A DNA stretch of 64,000 nt. Origin: UTCFX2 sp963788305. GTDB lineage: Bacteria > Chloroflexota > Anaerolineae > Anaerolineales > UBA4823. The position numbers and the translations under genes are program-made. The notes under the pieces were generated by a model, which made no database searches, was not told the origin of the DNA, and worked only from the letters and a program-made list of their open reading frames with translations. The DNA lies in contig CAWBGK010000020.1 in assembly GCA_963788305.1 (NCBI GenBank), positions 62,001 to 126,000 of the forward strand. Direction: 5' to 3'. Positions 17,478 through 27,336 of the stretch are shown here, piece by piece (positions within the stretch are counted from its first letter, which is position 1; every line of letters starts with the position of its first letter).

Positions 17478-18417
17478 GAATCCAACGCATCGTTTTCGTT
17501 CGCCGATCCTGGTCACCGGCGCTCACCGCACTGGCACAACCTGGGTTGGAAAAATGCTTTCCGCAAACAACCAGACTGCATATATCAGCGAGCCGCTGAA
17601 CGTTCTCCACCGCCCAGGCGTTCTGATTTCCCCGACCGAACGTTGGTACACCTATATTTGCGAAGAAAACCAGAGTGATTATCTGGATGGCCTTTCGAAA
17701 ACGCTGGGCTTCCGCTATCACACCTGGGCTGAGATTGCTTCCCTTCGCTCATTCAAAGACCTCGGCCGGATGGGTCGGGATTGGGGAGTATTCATCAGAG
17801 GCAGGATTGGAAGGCTTCGACCTTTGATCAAGGACCCGTTTGCCGTCTTTTCTGCACCCTGGTTTGCCGACCAGCTTGGCTGCCAGGTGGTCATCACAGT
17901 CCGCCACCCGGCCGGGTTCGTGAGCAGCTTGAAGCGCCTGCGCTGGCCTTTTGACCTGAATGACCTGCTCGCCCAGCCCCTGCTGATGCGGGATTGGCTC
18001 GAACCCTTTCGGGGGGAGCTGGAAACCGTAAGCCGCGATCCAGGCGACGAGATCGGGGCGAACTGCCTGCTTTGGAAGCTGGTTTACACCGTAGTTCACA
18101 GATACCGGGCTGCACACCCCGAATTCCTGCTCGTGCGGCAGGAAGACTTGTCCCGGCAGCCGACCCAGGGCTACCGGGAGTTATATGACAACCTGGGTCT
18201 TGCTTTTTCTGGGGATGTCGAGCAGGCGATCCTGAATTCAAGCAGCCCGGAAAATCCGAAAGAGCTGTCCAGCAAAAAGGTCCACTCGGTCAGGCTGGAC
18301 AGTCAGGCAAACCTGGACAGCTGGAAGCGCCGCCTTTCCTCGCAGGAAATCCTGCGCATCAGGCAGCTGACCGGAGAGGTTGCCGCTGAATACTACCCGG
18401 ATCAAGATTGGGATTGA
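17449..18417 (+). CDS. Sulfotransferase-family protein, third in locus
   Basis: 322 residues, or 315 if the ATG at 17470 is used. The phosphosulfate loop is PILVTGAHRTGTTWVGKMLS and the 3'-phosphate region is CQVVITVRHPAGFVSSLKRL, with Arg and a Ser where the usual RDP motif stands. It is a different subfamily from the pair at 7-9.5 kb, closer to the broad P-loop sulfotransferase group that also acts on sugars and lipids. It lies between two paralogous family 2 glycosyltransferases and ends three bases before the second. Likely acceptor: a sugar in the same repeat unit. Confidence 0.82.
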   Translation: MTLIDRIMIKNPTHRFRSPILVTGAHRTGTTWVGKMLSANNQTAYISEPLNVLHRPGVLISPTERWYTYICEENQSDYLDGLSKTLGFRYHTWAEIASLRSFKDLGRMGRDWGVFIRGRIGRLRPLIKDPFAVFSAPWFADQLGCQVVITVRHPAGFVSSLKRLRWPFDLNDLLAQPLLMRDWLEPFRGELETVSRDPGDEIGANCLLWKLVYTVVHRYRAAHPEFLLVRQEDLSRQPTQGYRELYDNLGLAFSGDVEQAILNSSSPENPKELSSKKVHSVRLDSQANLDSWKRRLSSQEILRIRQLTGEVAAEYYPDQDWD

Positions 18418-18420
18418 GCG

Positions 18421-19203
18421 ATGGCTTCTCCTCCGCTGGTTTCCATCATCACACCTTCATTCAACCAGGCGCAATTCCTTGAGCAGACGATTCTATCCGT
18501 CCTGAATCAGGACTATCCCAGGATTGAATACCTGATCGCCGACGGCGGGAGCACCGACGGCAGCCGGGAGATCATCGAACGCTATGCAGACCGGCTGGCC
18601 TGGTGGGTTTCTGAACCGGACCGCGGCCAGACGGACGCCCTCAACAAAGCCTTTTCTTATGCCAGGGGCGAGGTCTTCGCCTGGCTGAATTCCGACGATA
18701 CCTATTTACCCCAGGCCGTTTCAGAAGCTGTCGAATACCTTCAGAGCCATCCAGATGCGGGCATGGTTTACGGTGATGCCAACCTGATGGATGCGGCCGG
18801 CGATGTGATTGGAAAATTTCCGGCTCGCCAGACGGATTATCGGCGTCTTCGTGAAGGGTATGTCCATATTCCCCAGCAGTCAGCCTTTTTTAGGGCTGGA
18901 CTCTGGAAGCAGGTTGGTCCGCTTGATCCATCTTTTTATTTCGCCATGGACTATGATCTCTGGGTCCGGCTGGCGCGCATCTCGGAATTGCATTATCTCC
19001 CGAGGACCTGGGCGAATTTTCGGCTGCACGGCGCAGGCAAGTCCGTCGTAGCAGATGACCGCTGCTGGCCGGAAATGCTGCGCGTCCATTACCGGGACGG
19101 CGGCAGCTCTTTTTCTCGGTTGGTCCTTAAGGCGAAGCTGCGGCCTCTGCTGTACGCCTGGCTGCCGCTGCGGATGAGGGTCTGGCTTCGCCGTATGTTA
19201 TAA
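18421..19203 (+). CDS. Family 2 glycosyltransferase, paralogue of 16372 gene
   Basis: 260 residues with no frameshift. Motifs: LVSIITPSFNQAQFLEQTIL, YLIADGGSTDGSREIIERYA, VFAWLNSDDTYLPQAV (metal-binding Asp pair) and FYFAMDYDLWVRLARISELH. It matches the 16372 gene but is about 100 residues shorter, lacking the C-terminal extension. The promoter-like TGTTATAAT used for the ABC exporter lies in its last codons, so transcription may start anew here. Confidence 0.88.
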   Translation: MASPPLVSIITPSFNQAQFLEQTILSVLNQDYPRIEYLIADGGSTDGSREIIERYADRLAWWVSEPDRGQTDALNKAFSYARGEVFAWLNSDDTYLPQAVSEAVEYLQSHPDAGMVYGDANLMDAAGDVIGKFPARQTDYRRLREGYVHIPQQSAFFRAGLWKQVGPLDPSFYFAMDYDLWVRLARISELHYLPRTWANFRLHGAGKSVVADDRCWPEMLRVHYRDGGSSFSRLVLKAKLRPLLYAWLPLRMRVWLRRML

Positions 19204-19204
19204 T
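19196..19204 (+). promoter_or_regulatory. Extended -10 promoter for the ABC exporter
   Basis: TGTTATAAT overlaps the stop of the preceding glycosyltransferase and lies 20 bases before the exporter start at 19224. No clear -35 box is seen at the usual distance, which suits an extended -10 promoter. It would let wzm and wzt be transcribed apart from the upstream operon. Confidence 0.5.
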
Positions 19205-19223
19205 CGCCTTTCCAGTTAAGAAT

Positions 19224-20052
19224 ATGCCCCAAACGAAACCAACTTTCATTTACGATTCAGCCGAGCGAGGCCTTCCAGCCCTGGAGGAGTTGCGAGAGCT
19301 GTTTCGCTACCGCCACCTGGTCGTGCAGACCATTCGGCGGAATATTGTTGTGCGATACAAGCGCTCGGCTCTCGGAATTGCCTGGACCATGCTGAATCCG
19401 CTCGGTACCACCTTGATCCTGACGGTCGTTTTTTCAAGTATGTTCGGAGGCGCCGCCAACTATGCACCTTATGTGCTCAGCGGCCTGATTTGCTGGGTGT
19501 TCTTTTCCCAGGGCACCAGCGATGCAATGGCCAACCTGATCTGGGGGGAAGGATTATTGAAGCGGATTTATATCCCGCGCACCGTATTTGCTGTATCCGC
19601 AATTGGGACAGGGCTGATTAACATGGTTTTCGGCCTGGTTCCTCTGCTCCTGGTGATGCTGATTACCGGGATGAAAATTCGGCCCACCATCCTGCTGCTG
19701 CCTATACCTGTCCTCTTCCTGGCAATGTTCGCATTAGGAATCGGCTTGCTCCTTTCAGCCGTCGCGATCTATTTCACGGATATTGTCTACATGTACGGCA
19801 TCGTTCTAACCGCCTGGATGTATCTCAGTCCGGTGATCTACAAGATTGAAATGATCCCCGAAAAATTTGCCTGGATCATCAAATTAAATCCGATGTATTA
19901 TTTGATTACCCTTTTTCGAATGCCGATTATGAACGACACACCGCCCCAGCCAGAAATATTTCTGATCTCCGGGGCGATTAGTTTTTTCACGCTTGGTAAT
20001 TGGCTGGGTCTTTTTCTCCCAGAAGGCGGACGAGTTTGCTTACCATATCTGA
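19224..20052 (+). CDS. wzm: Polysaccharide ABC exporter permease (Wzm type), frameshift near end
   Basis: About 275 residues in the ABC-2 exporter fold. An N-terminal amphipathic stretch (YRHLVVQTIRRNIVVRYKRS) is followed by LGIAWTMLNPLGTTLILTVV and about five further membrane segments, including MVFGLVPLLLVMLITGM and LLLPIPVLFLAMFALGIGLL. The YMYGIVLTAWMYLSPVIYKI motif is typical of Wzm/TagG permeases that move undecaprenyl-linked glycans across the membrane. The frame shifts near 19997 (CTTGGTAATTGG); the corrected tail VIGWVFFSQKADEFAYHI ends at 20052, whereas the uncorrected frame runs on without similarity. It overlaps the ATPase gene. Confidence 0.87.
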
Positions 20053-20834
20053 AGCAGATCCACGCCCCGTCCTGAAAAAGACCGGAAATCCGACGATCGA
20101 TCAAGCTGCAATCCGACTCGAGAACGTCGGAGTTCTGTTATCGGGCTCCAGACGAGAGGATCCCATCGATTAAGGAATATGCGATCCGGTGGATGCAGGG
20201 GAAGATCAAGCACCGCGAGTTCTGGGCGCTGCGCGATGTCAGCCTGACCATCCCGCGCGGTGAAGCGATTGGCCTGATCGGTCATAATGGGGCAGGGAAA
20301 AGCACGTTCTCCAAGCTGGTTGCACGTGTTTTAAAACCCACATCCGGTCGGGTCGTTGTCATCGGTCAGATTGCCCCGCTTCTGGAATTTGGCGCCGGTT
20401 TCCACCCGGAATTAACGGGCAGGGAAAACATTTTCTTAAATGGCGCTTTGCTTGGGTTTTCTCATCAGGAAATGGAGGATAAATTCCAGAACATCGTCGA
20501 TTTTGCCGAGCTCTGGGAATTTATCGATGCCCCGATCCGGACATATTCCTCCGGGATGTGGGCCAGGCTGGGATTTGCAGTCGCGACCGACGTCAAGCCT
20601 GATACCTTAATCATCGATGAAGTCCTCTCTGTAGGAGACGAGTTTTTTCAACGCAAAAGCGCCGCCCGAATGCAGGAATTTCGCGACCAGGGCGCCACCA
20701 TTTTGCTGGTTTCCCATAATTTAGCCTCCATCGAGCAAATGTGCCATCGCGCCGCCTGGCTCGATCACGGCCGCCTGATGGAAGTTGGAAAACCTGAAGC
20801 AGTGATTGAGGCGTATCGGAACCATCAATCATAA
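20036..20834 (+). CDS. wzt: Polysaccharide ABC exporter ATPase (Wzt type, short form), one frameshift
   Basis: About 265 residues. Walker A is GLIGHNGAGKSTFSKLVA, the Q-loop region is GQIAPLLEFGAGFHPELTG, the signature is TYSSGMWARLGFA, Walker B is DTLIIDEVLSVGDEFF and the switch His is in ILLVSHNLAS. The phrase LLEFGAGFHPELTGRENIF is specific to polysaccharide exporters. The N-terminal 30 residues are read from TTG 20036 in another frame up to about 20130, where GTTCTGTTATCGGG brings in YRAPDERIPSIKEYAIRW. The protein ends right after the ABC domain (EAVIEAYRNHQS), so it lacks the C-terminal carbohydrate-binding domain of E. coli O9a-type Wzt. Start codon uncertain. Confidence 0.87.
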
Positions 20835-20861
20835 AATGAGTACTGGACTGGGTTCCGGTTA

Positions 20862-20870
20862 TGGTAAAAT
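20862..20870 (+). promoter_or_regulatory. Candidate extended -10 promoter for secreted glycoside hydrolase
   Basis: TGGTAAAAT lies about 55 bases before the hydrolase start at 20926, in a gap with no other gene. It fits the TGnTAtAAT pattern with one change. A -35 box is not evident. Confidence 0.35.
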
Positions 20871-20925
20871 CTAGCCTCAATTTAGATCGGACTTCAATTG
20901 TCAACATTTCGAATGCAGGAGTTTT

Positions 20926-22419
20926 ATGCTCAAAATATTCAGCCTTCTCTTTATTGTTGCCTCTTTCTTCCCCAGCTCTCTTAAAGCCAGCGTTACCACG
21001 GGTAAAAGCTTCGCTGCTGCCCTCCAAAATCCACAACAACCCGAACTGGAATCCGAAATCTATCTGCCAGTCATCTTCCGCGTTCTTGCCCCATCTGTTT
21101 TTGGCGTCGAGACGAGGGATAATTACAATCGTGAAGCCTTCCAGACCTGGAAAATGGACGCAGCAGACGCCGCAGATGTATATTGGCTGCGCGCGGCAGC
21201 CTTTAATTGGGACGAGATTGAGCCCACTCGCTATCCGACCCCGTTCTATTACTGGAACAAGGTCGACGAGGCCGGTCTGATTAAAGCAGCAAACAGAAAT
21301 ATGGCCATCATCGGGACGATCAAGTACACACCTTCCTGGGCTCAAAGAATCCCCCCTGGGCTTGCGGGCCGATCGCTCCTGATTCCCTGGATGAGTTTGC
21401 CCAGTTTGTCACCGCTGTCGTCAGGCGCTACAGCGCCCCACCTTATAACATCCACCATTGGGAGCTCGGCAACGAGGTCGACGCCGACCCATCCTTAATT
21501 TATCCCTGGTATCGGGCCGTATTCGGCTGTTGGGGAGACAAGAACGATACCTATTACGGTGGCGGTTATTACGCCGAAATGCTCAAGAAGGCGTATCCGG
21601 CTGTAAAAGTGGGTGATATGCATTCCAAGGTTTTGCTCGGTGGTTTACTGCTCGACTGCGATCCCACGAACCCGCCGCCAGGCCGAACTGACGGATGCCT
21701 GCCGGCAAAATTCCTCGAAGGCATCTTAAGAATACGGCGGAGCCCCGTATTTCGATATTCTCGCCTTCCACACCTATGTCGGTTTTGGACCTTTAGACAA
21801 AATTGGGACGGATGACACCCTGAAAATTCGGGATGTCGACAACCCAAGCTTCAAAGCGAGGGGCGGACAGGTCGATGGTAAGGTGAACTATGTCCGCAGC
21901 CTGCTATCAGCATATGGGATCAGCAAACCGCTTTTCCTCACCGAAGTCTCGCTGAGCTGCTTGGATGAAGCATTTGTTGACAAATTCTGCACGACCGAAC
22001 AGGATCTCTTCTGGGACCTGCAGGCCGATTTCGTCGTGACTTCGCATCTCCGCGCCTGGGGACATGGGATGATGGGAGCGATCTGGTACACGCTTGAGGA
22101 TTCGACCTGGCGCGACACAGGCCTTCACACCCCAGAAATGACTCCAAAACCGGGCTATCTCGCGCTTCAGTTCATGTCCAAAGAGCTGAAAGATGGCGCC
22201 GTGATCTCCGAAATCAAAGATTATCCCGGACTGCGCGGCTACGTATTCCAGCTCCCCACCAAGAAAGTCAGGGTTTTATGGTCGCCAGATGGGGTGACAG
22301 GAGTTTCAATTGTTCCTCCGGTCGGTACGTCGCTGATTTTTGACAAATTTGGGAATCCCATTGCGCTGACGGGAACAATCGAAATCGTACATCCGACATA
22401 TTTTGAAATCCCCCAATAA
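20926..22419 (+). CDS. Secreted clan GH-A glycoside hydrolase (GH39-like), two frameshifts
   Basis: About 497 residues. A signal peptide, MLKIFSLLFIVASFFPSSLKA, is followed by EIYLPVIFR, a motif seen again at the end of the beta-helix protein. The barrel shows the acid/base Glu in IHHWELGNEVDADPSL (NE pair after strand 4), the segment YFDILAFHTYVGFGPL and the likely nucleophile Glu in KPLFLTEVSLSCLDEAF. The arrangement resembles xylosidase/iduronidase-like GH39 and related families. Frames shift near 21349 (six C then TGGG) and near 21730 (AAGAATACGGCGG). It lies directly after the ABC exporter, so it may trim the exported glycan or cut polymers during growth. A hairpin with a T-run overlaps the stop codon. 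Confidence 0.78.
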
Positions 22420-22447
22420 ATCATCTGGGGGTATTTTCCTTTTTTTC
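22410..22447 (+). terminator. Rho-independent terminator after the glycoside hydrolase
   Basis: CCCCCA at 22410-22415 pairs with TGGGGG at 22426-22431 across a ten-base loop, and a T-rich tract (TATTTTCCTTTTTT) follows. The stem begins within the last codons of the hydrolase gene. Confidence 0.55.
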
Positions 22448-22486
22448 CAACATCACAGGTGGTAGAATAACTCCCCAAATCCCCCT

Positions 22487-22522
22487 CAGATCGGTTTTTT
22501 CCAGATGGGAAAAACCGATCTG
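22487..22522 (+). repeat. Sixteen-base-pair hairpin over the start of the next gene
   Basis: CAGATCGGTTTTTTCC at 22487-22502 pairs with GGGAAAAACCGATCTG-type sequence at 22507-22522 over the four-base loop AGAT; all positions pair, one as G-U. The ATG at 22505 sits in the loop and the first stem base. Five T follow at 22527-22531. It could be a terminator-like attenuator or a start-codon-hiding RNA switch for the membrane transferase gene. Confidence 0.6.
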
Positions 22523-24407
22523 GATCTTTTTAACCTTCATATCCGCAGGTTATATCCTGGCCTTTCTGCTCATTGCCGGGTTCCGAATGGTCTATCCCTA
22601 TGAGCTGGAGTGGATCGAAGGGGCAATGATCGACCAGATTCGCTGGATTCTCCAGGGTCAGGCGCTGTATGCTCCTCCAGATATCCACTTCATCCCATTT
22701 GCATATACCCCGGTTTTCTTTTACCTGTCCGCAGTTTTGATGAAATGGGTAGGAATTGGTTTTCTGGCTCCGCGGTTCATTTCCATCCTTGCCGCAAGCG
22801 GTTGTATCTTGATCATTTATCAGATCGTCCGGCGTGATACCGGTCGCTTTTTCCCTGCCGTAATCGCAGCAGGGATATACGCAGCCTCCTTCCAGCTCAC
22901 AGGAGTCTGGATGGATCTTGCAAAGGTGGATTCGCTTTTCATGCTGTTCGTCCTGGCAGCGTTCTTCTTCAGCCGGCCGGAAAAACACAAGGGCTTGATG
23001 CTGATTTCGGGGATGTGTTTCGCCCTGGCATTCTTCACCAAACAGCTTGCCCTGCCGGTCATCCTGGTCTTTGGTCCTCTTTCGCTTTGGATCTATCGCG
23101 GCAGAACCTGGCCTGTCTGGATCACAACGCTGTTATTGATTTGCGGAATCGCTGCAGTCTCCGATTTAATAAGCAGCGGCTGGTTTTCGTTTTACACCTT
23201 TAAGACCGTGATGACCCATCAAAAAGTCTCGGGTTGGCTCCCATTCCTGCAGGCTGCCATTCCAGGGCTGTGGCCTTCGATCCTCCTTGCAGTCATATTC
23301 AGCGTTCGCCAGCTAAGGAGCACGTCTCCGTTACGAATGGAGAAGAATGGTCAGGAACTTTGGAACACTTTGGGTTTCTGCGCGGCGTTAATCTTGACCA
23401 GCTGGAGCATCTATTTCAAAATTTGGACTTTTCAGAACGATCTGATCCCGGCTGCAGCTGGCCTGGCGATCATCTGCGGGCTGTGTGCTGGAAGTGTTCT
23501 TCAAGACCGCCCAAAATTCGTCGTACCTGCTGCTTTCGCACTCATCGTCCCGGGGCTGCTGTTCCTCCAGCTCGCCTTGCTGGTTTACAATCCCCGCCAG
23601 CTCATCCCGACGGAAAAACATTTCAAGAAATCCGAAAAGATCATCCAGCGCACCCAGTCCCTCCCGGGGGAAGTGCTGAACTTTAACCGCGGTTACTGGA
23701 ACGATCTGGCGGAAAAAAACACCTATCTCCATATTACACCTCTGGGAGATGTCTTTGCCGCAAATTTCCCGCCGGGATCTGAATCCTTCCGCCGCCAGGA
23801 ATTAATCCAGGATATGTTTCAAGATTTATTATCGAGCCAGATGTTTGACTGGGTCATTGTGGATAAGCTGCCTGACTCGTGGCTGCCCTATTATTTGTTT
23901 GTTGGAAACTTTCTGCGCGAATCCGGGGTCAATTATCCAGGTCGGGATCAAGCTATGGTCCCAAAATACCTCTTAATGAAGAACCCCATCGCGTACGGTG
24001 GCAGCTTTCCCCTGGACGAGCCCCTGTTCAATGACCTTTACAAAGAAGGGTGGGGAAAAGCAGCCGAGGGCTCGCGTCAGATCGTCGCTTTCCAGGCTCT
24101 TCTGTTGATCGCGATAAATGGGGATCGTCCAACCGAGCTGGACCTGGTCGTACAGCCCGCATGCTACGATGGAAAACCTGCTGTTACTGGTTTGAAAGCA
24201 TCCTGGGGTCCTAAGGAAATTGGCATGATCCAGCTGTCAGCTTGCGAGAATGCCTCGGGCAGGTTCACGATTCCCCCCGACCAGATTCGGACAGATGAAT
24301 ACAATCAGCTTTCATTCGAGCTGGCAGGCCACCCAGACTGGTCGCTGAACGAAAACGAATCACCAACCTTGCTCACTGTACACGAGCTGACATTCCACCA
24401 GCGCTGA
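22505..24407 (+). CDS. Polytopic GT-C glycosyltransferase family 39-like membrane protein
   Basis: About 633 residues. Reading from the ATG at 22505 with one A dropped from the AAAAA at 22510-22514 gives MGKPIWIFLTFISAGYILAF, a proper first membrane helix; otherwise the frame has no start before 22587. The first external loop has YELEWIEGAMIDQIRWILQG, with the Glu-x-x-Glu acidic pair common in lipid-linked sugar transferases, then FIPFAYTPVFFYLSAVLM. About ten hydrophobic segments run to about residue 360, followed by a large soluble domain that ends in a beta-rich fold. It probably moves a sugar from a polyprenyl-phosphate donor outside the cell. It lies between two secreted hydrolases. Confidence 0.75.
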
Positions 24408-24416
24408 ACGGATATT

Positions 24417-27281
24417 TTGAAGAAGTCCCAGAACAGTTCCTTTGCTTTGATTGCCCTGTCAGTTGTGCTGGTCTCGGGAATGCTTACCCTCCTGGCAGTC
24501 GCACCCATCCAAAAATCCAACACGGATCCGGATGAAGCTCTTAATTGAGAACCCGGCAGTGTGGGTGGGTCAGAATTCGCCGTCTTTTCCGCAGGTTGTG
24601 CTTTTCCGCCACTCATTTCGCTTGGTCGATCCAGCGCCTCTGGCAGAGCTCGAAATCTTTGCAGATACCCGTTATGAGGTCTGGATCGACGGCGCCTGGA
24701 TCGGCAGGGGACCTGCCCGGTTTTCCAGGACACTTCAAGAATTTGATGTTTATAAACTTGACCCGTTCCATACCGGCACACACACCATCGCTGTGCTGGT
24801 GCAGTGGGCACCTAATATTCGCCGCTCTGAATCAACCGTTCCGCAGTTGACCGCCAGGATTTTGTCGCAGTCCGGATTTCGGAAACAAATCTTGACAAAG
24901 ACTGGCTCGGATTGGAAAGCCAGGCTCTCTGATGCATGGCAGCAGGACTCCGCTCCGGTCCATGACTGGGGTTTGATCGGCCCAACCGAGCTGCTCGACC
25001 TGCGCCGCTTACCCATGGACTGGCGCCAGCCTGGATTTCCCGACCAGGATTGGCCGGATGCCGTTTTGCTTACCCAGTCCAGAGAATGCGCTGCTCGAGC
25101 CTGTAGTTCAACCGCGTTCTATCGAGCTCCTGGCCGAGTACCGCATGCCCCTCACTATTTTGGATGCCGGTCTGCTCTCGCCGCACTGTTCCATCGTCGA
25201 AATCTCTCCCCCGGTCCCGAATCCGTACGAGCTCAAGCTCCAGGTCTCCTCCCCGACGGAATTGGTGATCGAGACGGTGTCGATATCCTATCCATTCACG
25301 ATGACCGCTGGGGTTGATGGAAACTTGCTCCATTGGGCTCCATCTCCCGAAGACCGTCTGGATGTGTTTAAAGCGTCAGCTCCTGTGGAAGCAGGGCCTC
25401 ATCAGCTTGTGATCACGAACATCCCTGAACAGGGGGCCACTTTCTGCATCTCCAGGGACGGCGGCACGATCCCGCTGCTGGCTCTAGAGCAGGGGGTGCA
25501 CGCTGGAAGAAGGACCCTCCTTGCAGAACTTGCATCGGATCTCACTCAGGTGCACGCCAGCCGAGACGGCAGCCGGCCTGGATTTGGAATTCCGCAAACT
25601 GCCTGCCTATGTCGTCCTGGATGCCGGTCGGACGATCCACGGACGCATCTACCTCGAAGTTGAAGGTCCTGCCGGCTCGATTCTGGATATCGGCTGGGAC
25701 GAAAGGCTGCATACGAGCTCAAGGCGCCCGTACCCTTACCCCGGCTCGCTTTATCCGCAGTGGAACCAGGTTGACTCCTGGGTGCTCGACGGCCGCATGC
25801 GCTCAATCCATACGATCGACGCCCGGGCCGGTCGTTATATTCTCATCGCGGTCTGGGGCGAAGGTCCAGTCAGGCTGAGCCAGATCCAGGCGCTGGAAGA
25901 ACGCTATCCAATAGAACAGGTTGGCGAATTTCATTCATCAAATCCGCTTCTGGACCGCATCTGGCAGGTCGGCGTGGACACGCTTCGCCCCAATATGACA
26001 GACGCATTCACAGATACACCCTGGCGTGAGCGCGGCCAGTGGTGGGGAGATGTTCACGCCGAAAACAGGATTGCCAGGGTCGCTTTTCAGGATCAGAGGT
26101 TGCTGCGCCGCAGCCTGATATATATGGCTGATGCCTTGCAGCGCAGCGAAGCGCCAGGGTTGGTTCCAAACAATCAGGGCCTGCGCATGCTCGATTACTC
26201 GATGTTGTGGGTCCAGGATCTGGCGGGCTACCTGAAGGTTACTGGTGACAAAAATTTGGCGACGGAGTTATTTCCACGGCTATCCCAGCTGATGAAAAAC
26301 CTGGAAAAGGCCGAAAATGACCGCAGCGGTCTGCTGGATTTACCCGAAGGACCCTGGTCTGAGACCGCCTATATCGATGTTGCAGCCAGGCTGAGCCGGT
26401 CTGGACAGTCTGCTGCTTTGAACTCAATCTATTATGAAACGCTGAAACAGGCCGCCTGGGTCGCAGATTTCACAGGTAGATCTACAGCCGCCCGCAGATG
26501 GACGAATAAATCGGAAAAAATCCGGTCGGCGATCAATAACCTCCTTTATCGGCCTGAGGATCATCGCTATCTTGCGAGTCTCTCTGAAACAGGTTATTCT
26601 AATCCCACCGTCCACTCCCAGGCCTGGCCGCTCGCATTCGATATCATTCCAGAGGATCAGCGCATACAGGCAACCAAGTCTTTGCTGGAGATGATCCCGC
26701 CAGATCCGGCGAAATCAACGTTCGGGACCTATGGTATGTTATGGATCCTGGAAGCCCTCGGAAATGCAGGCTTTTTTCAGCAGGCTGTCGCCTTGATCGA
26801 GGACTATTATGGATATATCCTTCAATCGGGCGCTCAGACCTGGTGGGAGGGGTTCCACGCCGGGGAATATCCAGAAACCAGCATATCTCACGGCTGGAGC
26901 GGCGCTCCCACATGGTTCCTGACGAATTTCATCCTCGGCGCCCGTTCAGACGATCTGGATAGATGGGTCGTGCGCCCCTCTTTTTCAGCAGTCGGGCGAG
27001 CCGCAGGTCGGCTGCCGCTTGCCAGTGGGGTTCTGGAAGTCGAATGGCAGAATCCTGGATGCGGTGAAAGTAATCTCACGATTTCAGCCCCGCTCCAAAC
27101 TCGTGGCGAGGTCGTCTTCCCAAATTCCTGGCAAAATTTAGAGCTTCTTCTGGACGGCGAAAGCATCTTGGGCCTGGAACCGACGATACAATTCAATGGA
27201 TTTCAAGACCTCCAGGGTACCCACATTTTCCTGGAAGGCGGCGCCCACGCGTTCTCCGCCCGCTATCTGTGCATTCCATGA
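24417..27281 (+). CDS. Secreted GH78-type alpha-L-rhamnosidase, three frameshifts
   Basis: About 950 residues. A TTG start at 24417 gives a signal anchor, FALIALSVVLVSGMLTLLAV, in one frame; shifts near 24537, 25080 and 25570 lead through the rest. The N-terminal beta-domain reads EIFADTRYEVWIDGAWIGRG. The (alpha/alpha)6 barrel carries TDAFTDTPWRERGQWWGDVH, matching the D-x-P-x-R-E-R catalytic segment of GH78, and later SHGWSGAPTWFLTNFILG, the usual Gly-Trp-Ser-Gly motif near the end. GH78 enzymes remove terminal alpha-L-rhamnose by inversion. The rhamnose nucleotide genes begin 1.6 kb downstream, so the locus may both build and trim rhamnose-containing glycan. The exact linkage is not shown. 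Confidence 0.8.
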
Positions 27282-27336
27282 ATTTCTCGGAAACAAGCTA
27301 TACAGATTTTCTGGCTGAAATGAAGAAGAATCAACA

